Assembly (NCBI RefSeq): GCF_000720455.1
Contig: NZ_JOAK01000016.1
Coordinates: forward strand, 124,001-188,000
Length of the DNA: 64,000 nucleotides
Source of the DNA: Streptomyces virginiae
GTDB taxonomy: Bacteria; Actinomycetota; Actinomycetes; Streptomycetales; Streptomycetaceae
Direction: 5' to 3'
How positions within the stretch are numbered: position 1 is the stretch's first letter; each line of letters begins with the position of its first letter. The position numbers and the translations under genes are program-made. This document shows, piece by piece, positions 44,118 to 52,063 of the stretch. The notes below the pieces were generated by a model. That model worked only from the letters and a program-made list of their open reading frames with translations, had not been told where the DNA came from and searched no databases.

Positions 44118-44402
44118 TTGCGCACGACACCCCGTACGACGACCCGCATCGCCGGTGTCCTCACCGGACTGGCCCTCGCCCTCGGCGGCGCGGCCCTGAC
44201 CGCCCCCGCCGCCCACGCCGACGTGACGGCATGCATCGACCAGGTCGAACGCGAGATCCAGGGCGGCGAGGCCCCGGACTCCGTCCGCATGGCCTGCTAC
44301 GTCGGCCTCACCGGCGACAGCGAACAGTGCGTGGTCGGCCTGACCGCGGGCGGCGTCACCAACGGCACGGCGACCGTTGCCTGCCGGGTGGCCCCGAACT
44401 AG
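44118..44402 (+). CDS. Small secreted cysteine-containing protein
   Basis: A 94-aa protein from TTG 44118. An N-terminal signal peptide (basic start, IAGVLTGLALALGGAALTAP, cleavage after AHA) precedes a mature domain of about 60 residues with four cysteines (TACIDQVE, RMACYVGL, EQCVVGL, VACRVAPN), likely two disulfides. Function unknown; small secreted proteins of this kind are common in Streptomyces. The start is uncertain because no ATG or GTG is in frame nearby. Its stop shares CTAG with the stop of the convergent SAV_2336-like gene. Confidence 0.65.
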   Translation: MRTTPRTTTRIAGVLTGLALALGGAALTAPAAHADVTACIDQVEREIQGGEAPDSVRMACYVGLTGDSEQCVVGLTAGGVTNGTATVACRVAPN

Positions 44403-47400
44403 GTTTTTTCCGCCGTGGCGGGCTCGATGCGGTCGAGCACCACCCCCGGCGGTTCAGAGGCGGTCACGTCGAAGACGAGGACGACGGGGAGCTCCACGGA
44501 CACGAAGGAGTAGACGTCCTCCTCCGACGTGGAACGCACCGTCAGGCCGGTGGCCGCCTCCAGACGCGCGCTCGGCCACAGACCCGCCAGTTCCAGGGTC
44601 GCGGGTACGCTCACCCGGCTTCCCGGAGTGCCGTGCGGCGGCAGCCGCAGGTTCGCGAGGTCGGGCCGTGCCGACAGGACGTGGTGCTCCGAAAGCTCCT
44701 TCGGGGCGATGCGTCCCAGCGACACCGCGGACAGGAACTCTTCCTGCCGCCGGGACCACACCCCCGCGTCGCAGACCTGGGCGCAGAACGCGCCGACGGC
44801 TTCCGCCACCCCCGGGGCCGGTTCGCCGTGCGCGCCCGGCGGCCCGGCGGGGGAGGGGGACGCTCCCGGGAAGTGCAGGGTCACCACGCAGGTGTCCGCT
44901 TCCCGCCTGACGCCCACCCGCTCGGTGAGGGAGCCGTGCGACTCGGGATCGCTGTCCAGTACGAGGAGCAGTGCGAACGGCGTGGCCACGAAGGACTGGG
45001 ACGGGTCGGGGGTGACGTAGCGCCTGGACCAGCGGGAGGGATCGGAGAGGTTGAGGACCTCGGTGGGGATCACGGTGGTGTCATGGGTCTGCGGGGCTCG
45101 CAGGAGGGCCGAGAAGCCGGGCCCCTCCGACACCGTCACCCCGTACGGGGCCAGGAAGTCCACGAGTTCGGCCCGGAAGCTGCCGCCCTCGGCGCCCTGG
45201 GGGAAGGCACGGTCCGGCCGCGGGTTCCTGATCCGGGTGTGCAGGAAACCGAGCAGGGCCTCCAGCATCTGCTCGGCCGCCGCCGTAGACGGAACACCCG
45301 CCTCGGCCAGGCGCAGCTCCTCACGCATCCGGGACAGCAGCCGGGTCACCGACGGTTCCGTGACCCGGCGGGGCGGTGCCGCCGCACCGGACGGCACCGG
45401 TGCGGCCGGGGGCGCCGCCGCCCGGTTCCGCGCCAGCGCGAGTACCGCGTCCTCGGTCGGCGCCGCCAGCGTCAGGCGCGGTGACCGCCCCCCGGGGGCC
45501 GACTGCACCGCTCGTACCAGCTGCGCGACGGTGAGGAGCGACGGCGCCCCGGGGATCCCCTCGGCGATCGTCCGCAACAGCTGCGAGGTCAGGGCGAGCG
45601 GTCCGTCGCCGCGGGCGGGCTCGCAGGCCAGCCAGGTCGTGCCCGGACGCGGACCGGAGGACGGGCCGGTCGAGCAGCCGTCCTCCACCACCACGAGCTG
45701 CGCCACGCCCAGAGCGGCCAGCACCTCGTCGGGGCGGCGCAGCGTCTCCCCGTCCGGGCCCAGCACCCACCCGCCGGGACCCCCGGCCCGGGCGTCCTGG
45801 TGGCCGACGTACCAGACCAGCAGGACGTCAGGGGCCATCGCGGCCACCTCGTGCAGGGCCTCCCGGACGTGCACCGCTCCGGTGCCGGTCAGCCGCACGC
45901 ACCGTTCGGCGGGGAGGTCCCAGCCCTCCGGCGACGTGAGCAGGGAGGACAGCTCGGCCAGCACCGACGGGATCTCGTGTGCCGCAGGGTCCTCCTCGTC
46001 CGCCGGACCGCCCCCGATGAGGACGGCGGCGCTGCGCAGCGGGTCCGGCAGGAACAGCCGGACGCCCTCGCCCGCCGCGTCGTCCTGAACGCCGGCGCCG
46101 CCCGGGTCGACGCGCCCGGGCGGCGCACCGGCCCGCAGCGCGGCCACCAACTCCGCCGACGCGTAGGCGAAGGGGCGCAGGGCCCCCGGCACCGCGGCGG
46201 TGTCGAGGGCGGCGATCGCGTTGAGTCCCTGCCCGGGCAGCGGTACGCGCTCGGCGATGTGGTGGCTCAGGGCGTCCAGGACCCGCCAGGCGTCGTGCCG
46301 GCCCGCGGTCCTGGCCAGCGGCGTTCGGGCGGACTCCCGAAAGGTGATGGTCCGCGGGTCGTCGCGGGACGCGCCGATGTCGAGCATCTCGCTCATCAGC
46401 AGCTCGGCGATGTCGGAGTTGGTCGCGTCACGGACCACCTCCTGGCGGATGAGCTGGATCAGCGGCAGGCTCAGCCGGCGGAAGGCACTGCACAGTCCGC
46501 CCAGCCGCACGGCGGGCAGGGAGGCCGTCCTGATGAAGGCCTCGGCGAGCGCCGACCCCTGCTGCCAGGGGGCCAGTGCGTCCTCGTCCACCTCCGGGCC
46601 GGTCGCGAAGGGATCCTCGGGCGGCCCGAACGGCGTGACCAGGACCGCCTCGTAACCCTCGGGAGAGCAACGGAAGACGCCCTTCGCCCAGCGGTCGAGG
46701 GAATGGGGGGTCAGGGTGAGGGTCGGGATGGGGACGTTCGTCCCGCCCTCGCCCAGGACGGACCTCAGGTGCGGGGGCATCGTCACGGTCAGCGCGGTGT
46801 TGGGCGCCCCGGGGACCCGGCCGCTCACGCGCACGGCGGGCAGGTCGAGGCCGGTGCGGTGCCACAGCCGTGGCGGCAGCGGAGAGGCGACCGACACCGG
46901 GCACTGGCCGGCCCAGTCGCGCAGCAGCTGCCAGACCTCCTTGCCGTACCAGGCCGGCGCCGCGCAGTCGGAGACCACCAGGACCATCCGCCGCCCGTCC
47001 GGAGCCGCGACGTTGCGGGAATTCACCACCCTGCCGCGGGCATCGGTCACGTCGGGGTGCGGCTCCGTCGACAGGTGCCACTTCTGTACCCGCCGGAAGG
47101 CGCCGCTGTTCTCCAGGAGCAGGGCGAACTCCTGCACGGCGTCCTGCCACACCTCCATGGACAGGTGCGTGTCGATGACGAGGAGCACCTCGAACCACCG
47201 CTCCGGCAAGGGGCGCACCACGGGCAGGAGTTCGTCGTTGCGGGTGTAGGAATCGATGGTGGCGGCCAGGTCCAGCCCGGTGCGGCGGCCGTTAGGGAAG
47301 GGACGCATGAAGGGGCGCAGGGCGCGCCCCAGTTCGACGCTCTGGGGCAGGGCGCGGCTGGCCGCGACGACGACCGGGGTGTCGTGGACTGCGCCCTCGG

Positions 47401-47722
47401 GCTCGTCGGAGAGGCTCTCGTACAGGCCGTACGGGCCGTGGTGCGTGACCTCGTGCCGCTCGTGCGCTCCGTCCGGCGGCCGGTCCCGCTCCGACGGCGC
47501 GTCGGCGGGCTCCGCCTCCGGCCCGTCCGGTGTCGAGGCCGACGCGGGCCCGCCCGCGGGCTCGGCCGCCTGGGGGCCGGGGACCCCCGCCTCCTCCGGC
47601 AGGTCGACGCAGGACGTGGCCAGCCACAGCAGGTCCGCCAGGAGCACCGGATCGTTGCAGTCCGGTGGCAGGACACCGACGACGACGAGAGCGTCCAGTA
47701 CCTTCCGGAGCGGATCAGGCAC
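44399..47722 (-). CDS. SAV_2336-like protein: vWA-like region plus caspase-like region
   Basis: A 1107-aa protein, last gene of the four-gene operon. Residues 1-50 are helical, then an acidic Pro-rich linker. Residues about 175-300 resemble a vWA fold: VLLVIDTHLSM (DxSxS-like, 180-189) and VLVVSDC. Residues about 555-740 look caspase-like: VWYVGHQD (His641) and VVVEDGCSTG (Cys683), the spacing and strand context expected for a His-Cys dyad, though residues around the His are not the usual GHG. A C-terminal domain (about 820-1107) is unrecognised. Such proteins accompany MoxR ATPases in predicted conflict systems. It overlaps the MoxR gene by 8 nt. The Cys dyad could be inactive; that is inference. 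Confidence 0.78.
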   Translation of the reverse strand: MPDPLRKVLDALVVVGVLPPDCNDPVLLADLLWLATSCVDLPEEAGVPGPQAAEPAGGPASASTPDGPEAEPADAPSERDRPPDGAHERHEVTHHGPYGLYESLSDEPEGAVHDTPVVVAASRALPQSVELGRALRPFMRPFPNGRRTGLDLAATIDSYTRNDELLPVVRPLPERWFEVLLVIDTHLSMEVWQDAVQEFALLLENSGAFRRVQKWHLSTEPHPDVTDARGRVVNSRNVAAPDGRRMVLVVSDCAAPAWYGKEVWQLLRDWAGQCPVSVASPLPPRLWHRTGLDLPAVRVSGRVPGAPNTALTVTMPPHLRSVLGEGGTNVPIPTLTLTPHSLDRWAKGVFRCSPEGYEAVLVTPFGPPEDPFATGPEVDEDALAPWQQGSALAEAFIRTASLPAVRLGGLCSAFRRLSLPLIQLIRQEVVRDATNSDIAELLMSEMLDIGASRDDPRTITFRESARTPLARTAGRHDAWRVLDALSHHIAERVPLPGQGLNAIAALDTAAVPGALRPFAYASAELVAALRAGAPPGRVDPGGAGVQDDAAGEGVRLFLPDPLRSAAVLIGGGPADEEDPAAHEIPSVLAELSSLLTSPEGWDLPAERCVRLTGTGAVHVREALHEVAAMAPDVLLVWYVGHQDARAGGPGGWVLGPDGETLRRPDEVLAALGVAQLVVVEDGCSTGPSSGPRPGTTWLACEPARGDGPLALTSQLLRTIAEGIPGAPSLLTVAQLVRAVQSAPGGRSPRLTLAAPTEDAVLALARNRAAAPPAAPVPSGAAAPPRRVTEPSVTRLLSRMREELRLAEAGVPSTAAAEQMLEALLGFLHTRIRNPRPDRAFPQGAEGGSFRAELVDFLAPYGVTVSEGPGFSALLRAPQTHDTTVIPTEVLNLSDPSRWSRRYVTPDPSQSFVATPFALLLVLDSDPESHGSLTERVGVRREADTCVVTLHFPGASPSPAGPPGAHGEPAPGVAEAVGAFCAQVCDAGVWSRRQEEFLSAVSLGRIAPKELSEHHVLSARPDLANLRLPPHGTPGSRVSVPATLELAGLWPSARLEAATGLTVRSTSEEDVYSFVSVELPVVLVFDVTASEPPGVVLDRIEPATAEKT

Positions 47723-48680
47723 CGGTCAGGTTCCTCAGCAGGTATTTGATCAGCCGGTCGCGCTGCTCCCCGGTCGGCCCCTGGTGGTCGATGAGGAGTT
47801 TGACGGCGTTCAGCAGCTGGTCGACCGCGAGGGTCTCGCCCCGCGCGACCCTGTCGACGAACTGCTTGACGAGCCCGGACGCGTCCGGCGGCAGCTTGCT
47901 CTCCACATGGGCCTCCACCACGGCGTGCAGCAAGTCGACCGACAGCGGCGGCATGTCGTACCGGATGCAGCGGCGCAGGAACGGCGCCGGGAACTCCCGT
48001 TCACCGTTGCTCGTCATCACGATGAAGGGGAACCGCTTGCACTGGACCCGTCCGCGATGGACCACGTAGGGCTTCTGCTCCGTCGCCTCGTCCTCGTCGT
48101 CGCCGCGCCAGCGGCGCACCGGAACGCGGGCTTCGCTGTGGCGCACCAGCTCGGGGATCTCGAACACCCCCCGCTCCAGTACGTCGAGGAGGTCGCTCGG
48201 CAGGTCCAGGTCGCTCTTGTCGATTTCGTCGATCAACAGTGCGCGCGGCCGCGGGGAGTCGGGGAGGAGCGCGGTGCCGAGCGGACCCAGCTGGAGGAAT
48301 TCGGAGATCTCTTCCCGCTTCCGGCCGCCTCGCGAACCGGACTGGGCGAGTCGCAGCGTGTGGATGTGGCCCAGAGCGTCGTAGCGGTACAGGGCGTCGG
48401 GCAGCGTGCTGCGCGAGGTGATGTGCCAGCGCAGCACGGAGCCCAGCCGCAGCTCGTCCGCGACCTGCTCGATGACGGTCGACTTCCCGCTGCCCGCGGC
48501 CCCGGTGATGAGGAGCGGACGGTGCAGGAAGACGGCGGCGTTGACCGCGTCGGTCAGGCCCTCGGGCGGCTGGAAGGTGTGCGGCGAGGAGCGGCGCGGG
48601 AAGGCCCGCCACGGCGGAGGGTCGGGCAACTGCGTGTCATGGGGCTCCCCCGTGCCCCGGTAGTAGGTGTCCCAGGTCAT
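47715..48680 (-). CDS. MoxR-type AAA+ ATPase
   Basis: A 321-aa ATPase. Walker A GAAGSGKST (60-68), Walker B LLIDEIDKSD (about 149-157), sensor-1 region VMTSNGEREFPAPFLRRCIRY with the arginine finger. MoxR proteins act as chaperone-like remodelers paired with vWA proteins. Here it lies between the caspase-like and SAV_2336-like genes, overlapping both (4 and 8 nt), which argues for one complex. It probably gates activation of the hydrolytic partners. Confidence 0.92.
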   Translation of the reverse strand: MTWDTYYRGTGEPHDTQLPDPPPWRAFPRRSSPHTFQPPEGLTDAVNAAVFLHRPLLITGAAGSGKSTVIEQVADELRLGSVLRWHITSRSTLPDALYRYDALGHIHTLRLAQSGSRGGRKREEISEFLQLGPLGTALLPDSPRPRALLIDEIDKSDLDLPSDLLDVLERGVFEIPELVRHSEARVPVRRWRGDDEDEATEQKPYVVHRGRVQCKRFPFIVMTSNGEREFPAPFLRRCIRYDMPPLSVDLLHAVVEAHVESKLPPDASGLVKQFVDRVARGETLAVDQLLNAVKLLIDHQGPTGEQRDRLIKYLLRNLTGA

Positions 48681-50830
48681 TCCGTACCTCCTGCTGACAT
48701 CGGAGCCCTCCCTCGGAACGAATCACAGAAGTCGAGCCAGGGCAGGTCGTGCCACGCCGCCCGTAGCGCGGCCAGCTCCATCAGCTCGGCGCTCTCCGGG
48801 TTCGGCGCCGCGGCGTACTGCCCGTTCAGGTCCGCCGACCAGCGCAGCCGCTGCGCGCGGATGAAGTCGGCGGGGAGCCGCTCCCAGAGCCGGGCCAGCC
48901 CCGCGGGCGGCTCGACGACCGTCCCGCTCTCCCCGTCGGGCCACAGCAGGACCGGCGCGTAGGGCAGCAGGGTCTGGAGGAGATCGGAGAAGACTCCGGA
49001 TCGGTGTCCGATGCCGACGGCCGGCGGGCACAGGCCCGCCTTGCAGTGCTCGTGCACCGCCGCCACGTCACCGGAACTGGCCGCGTTCAGCCAGCCGACC
49101 GGTGACTCGCCCGTGTCGAGCACGTGTTTGCGGCATGCTTCGAGGTGCAGGCGTGCCCTCTTGTTCATCGAGCGGAAGTGGCGGGGCACGAAGAGCCGGT
49201 CGGCCCACCGCAGCACGACCGAACGGTCCACCCCGAGCCGGTAGAGGCCGTCCTCAGCCTCCTCCGGGCGCCACTTCGGCAGCAGGGCCGCCCGCACCAC
49301 CATGTCGATGTGCGTGAGCCGGACGTCCGGAGGCAGCAGGTCCTCGGCCCACTCCAGCACCTCGGGCAGGGCGCTCTCCACGCCTTCGCGCGAGGGGGTG
49401 CAGGCGACCGAGTGGGCGTTGGAGCACTTGTCTCCCCGGCGCAGCCAGACGGTCAGCGAGTCGGGCCAGTCGGTGAGGGCGGCGTGCAGGCTGATCACCA
49501 GGCTCGCGCTCTCCTGCTCCCGCAGGCGCCTCGCGCGCTCGACGGCGTCGGTCAGTTCGACGGTGAGCCCGTGCGCGTCGGCCCACTTCAGGACCTCGTC
49601 GCCCGCGGCGTCCAGGCCGCACGCGTGGGCGACGGCCACCAGACACCGGGCCAGTGCCCGGGCGTAGGGCCGGCGGCTGCCGCCGTGGGGGTCGTGCAGC
49701 GCGGCGTCCTCCAGGAAGTGGCGCAGCAGCTCACCGGCGGTCAGTTCGGGAGGAGCCGTCAGCGGCTTGCGGAACCCCTCGCTGCCGGCGTTGAGTTCGG
49801 TCATGGCGCGTCGCACGTCATAGCTCGTCAGCTGCTGCCCGGCCCACATGACGAGGAACAGCTCCGTCTCCCGCACCAGGAGTAGCGCGTCGGCCACCTC
49901 GTACACGCGCAGCGCGCCGATGTCGTGGCCGGTGCCGGCCCGCTCGCGCAAGGCGGCGAGGTCCTGCAGGTCCTCGACGCATGCGGCCGCCTCCGCTGCG
50001 CCCTGCGGCCATGACCGCAGGGCGTCGCCGAGCTGCGCGGCGCCGATCGGGCCGAGCCCCACGGCGATCGCCACGGGCCTGCGGCTGCTGTTCTTCGCCA
50101 GCCACAGACCCTCCTCCAGGGCGGTGGGCACTCCGTCGTACTCCAGGGAGAGCGGGTCCTGGGACGGCAGGTCCGCCGCCAGGGCCGCCCGGTAGCGTGC
50201 CACGGACACGAACTCACCCGCCTCGCGGAACCCCTCGCGCACGTGGTGGACGATCCGCCGGCTGAAGTCCAGGTCGTAGGCGGGCTCCTGGGCCGGGGTG
50301 GCGGCCAGTACCGACACCCGGGTCTGGCCGTCCCGGAAGCCGCCGACGAGGGCCTCCGCGGACGGCAGGGCGGCGCCGGACTGGCAGGTGTCGAGCAGCA
50401 CGACGAGCCCGGCGATGTTCGGATGGTTGACGGCGTCCTTGATCAGGCCGTTCACGTCGAGGCACATGACGGGATCGTCCGGGCGGCTGTTCGCCGCCAT
50501 GTAGTACAGCTGCGGCGAACCCGGGGGCGACTGCCCGTGTCCGAGGAAGGCCAGGACGAGGACGGCGCGCGCCTCACCGGCACGCACGACGGCCTCCCGG
50601 ACGGCCGTGTCCACCGTGGTCCGGTCTGCCCCTCCGGAACGCACGAGTGCGGCGTTGGGCACCCCCGCGTCCCGGCACGCGCCGAGATCCGGGTCGACGA
50701 GCACCCGGTGCAGCTCGTCCGCGACGTCGACGAGGTCCTTCAGTGTCTTGTCGGCCAGGGCGTCACACTGGGTCGCCACGACCAGGACGTGCCTGGCCGG
50801 GGGTAAGGCCGCGACGGACGCCGCCGTCAT
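48677..50830 (-). CDS. Caspase-like protease with VMAP-type C-terminal region
   Basis: A 717-aa protein. Residues about 10-215 form a caspase-like domain: RHVLVVATQCD, then LVLAFLGHGQ (His98) and LVVLLDTCQSGAAL (Cys149), the classic dyad. A middle helical region (about 225-420) and a C-terminal region (about 425-710; LVISLHAALTDWPDSLTVWL, RWADRLFVPRHFRSM) resemble the proteins that accompany vWA/MoxR systems. It is the likely effector protease, kept inactive until the ATPase complex senses a trigger. The start ATG 50830 overlaps the hydrolase stop (ATGA). No signal peptide. Substrate unknown. Confidence 0.85.
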   Translation of the reverse strand: MTAASVAALPPARHVLVVATQCDALADKTLKDLVDVADELHRVLVDPDLGACRDAGVPNAALVRSGGADRTTVDTAVREAVVRAGEARAVLVLAFLGHGQSPPGSPQLYYMAANSRPDDPVMCLDVNGLIKDAVNHPNIAGLVVLLDTCQSGAALPSAEALVGGFRDGQTRVSVLAATPAQEPAYDLDFSRRIVHHVREGFREAGEFVSVARYRAALAADLPSQDPLSLEYDGVPTALEEGLWLAKNSSRRPVAIAVGLGPIGAAQLGDALRSWPQGAAEAAACVEDLQDLAALRERAGTGHDIGALRVYEVADALLLVRETELFLVMWAGQQLTSYDVRRAMTELNAGSEGFRKPLTAPPELTAGELLRHFLEDAALHDPHGGSRRPYARALARCLVAVAHACGLDAAGDEVLKWADAHGLTVELTDAVERARRLREQESASLVISLHAALTDWPDSLTVWLRRGDKCSNAHSVACTPSREGVESALPEVLEWAEDLLPPDVRLTHIDMVVRAALLPKWRPEEAEDGLYRLGVDRSVVLRWADRLFVPRHFRSMNKRARLHLEACRKHVLDTGESPVGWLNAASSGDVAAVHEHCKAGLCPPAVGIGHRSGVFSDLLQTLLPYAPVLLWPDGESGTVVEPPAGLARLWERLPADFIRAQRLRWSADLNGQYAAAPNPESAELMELAALRAAWHDLPWLDFCDSFRGRAPMSAGGTE

Positions 50831-51837
50831 GAAGCCGCTGACAGCCGGGCGAGCGTCTCCATCAGGGGCGCGGCGACCTCGCGGCGGCGCAGGTAGTCAG
50901 TGGCCGGGTGGGTCCACAGCCGGCGCGAGTCCAACGGCACCGGTTCGGGCCGCACGCCCGCGGCGTTGGGGGCCACCAGTTCGGTGAGCCGGCGCAGCGG
51001 GACCACCGGGTCGTCGCCGTCCCAGAAGTCCACCCACCGCTCGACCGTCCGCGGGACGGCGGGCGGGCTCGGGCGCAGCCGCTGCCAGACCAACGCGTTC
51101 ATGGCGATGGGCGAACCGACGGTGAGGAACAGGGACACCGGCCCCTCGTACCCGGCCAGGGCCTCCAGAGCCACCACGGAGCCGAGGGAGTGCGCGATCA
51201 CGATCGCGGGCCGACCGGGATCGAGGTGCTGCAGGACACGGGCCCGGATGCGTTCGTCCAGTGCCGCGCTGCGCCCGTCCGGGAGCGTGGCGAACTCCTT
51301 GCGCCGCAGGTAGCGCCCCGGCTGCGACAGGATCCCCAGCCACTGGGCGGCGCTGACGCGCCTCAGCCCCTTCTGGACCCCGGGAACGCGTGCCAGCTTG
51401 GTGCACACCGCGCTCGCCCTCCGGGCGGAGGCACCCACCCCCTGGTCCTGTCTGGGCCTGCCCTCCGCGTTCAGGGGCGTCGGCTGCGCCTGCACCAGGA
51501 GACGTCCGAGCTGCTCGTCGCCCGCGTACTCGGGCGAGGCCAGCAGCGCCTCGATGACTTCGGCGGCCACCGCGAGGGTGAGTTCGGCCGCCTCCTCGTC
51601 GTCGAGTCCCGCGACGCCCGCCCCCTGGGCGCCCTCGCGGGCGAAGAGGTCGGCGTAGTGCGCGAACGCGGTGTCGGCGGTCCAGTCCATGGTCAGGCCC
51701 GAGATCGCGGCCGCGTGCCCGGCCGCCCGGGCCCCTTCCGCCAGCGCGATGGTCCACTCCCGGCGTTCCGCTTCGACGTCGCGCGGGCCGCCGATCCCGT
51801 GGACGAGGACCACTTGCGGTTTGATTCCGGTTTGCAT
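50827..51837 (-). CDS. Alpha/beta hydrolase (lipase-like), first gene of the VMAP-type operon
   Basis: A 336-aa alpha/beta hydrolase. PQVVLVHGIGGPRD is the oxyanion strand region, and IVIAHSLGSVVALEAL holds the nucleophile Ser217. DFWDGDDPVVPLRR and the C-terminal WTHPATDYL suit the acid and His. It resembles PGAP1/serine-esterase-type hydrolases. As first gene of the operon, translated from ATG 51837 and coupled to the caspase-like gene, it may be a second effector attacking lipids, or a processing partner. No signal peptide, so it acts in the cytoplasm. Confidence 0.85.
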   Translation of the reverse strand: MQTGIKPQVVLVHGIGGPRDVEAERREWTIALAEGARAAGHAAAISGLTMDWTADTAFAHYADLFAREGAQGAGVAGLDDEEAAELTLAVAAEVIEALLASPEYAGDEQLGRLLVQAQPTPLNAEGRPRQDQGVGASARRASAVCTKLARVPGVQKGLRRVSAAQWLGILSQPGRYLRRKEFATLPDGRSAALDERIRARVLQHLDPGRPAIVIAHSLGSVVALEALAGYEGPVSLFLTVGSPIAMNALVWQRLRPSPPAVPRTVERWVDFWDGDDPVVPLRRLTELVAPNAAGVRPEPVPLDSRRLWTHPATDYLRRREVAAPLMETLARLSAAS

Positions 51838-52063
51838 TGATGCCGCCCCCCATGCATGCCTCGCCCGAGTTCCCCAACACCACCGCGAGGTGAAACGAGA
51901 CACTACCAACTGGGATCAGGACGCGCAGAGTTATGGATCAGACCGCGGACCGTTCATGCGTTCGGGCCACGGAACTGCGTGCCCGGGCGCCCGCGCGGTC
52001 CCGTGGCACGGTGGCATCGAGTGCCTTCCGCTTTGCAGCAGGGCGGTGCTCCGGGAGCGGCCC

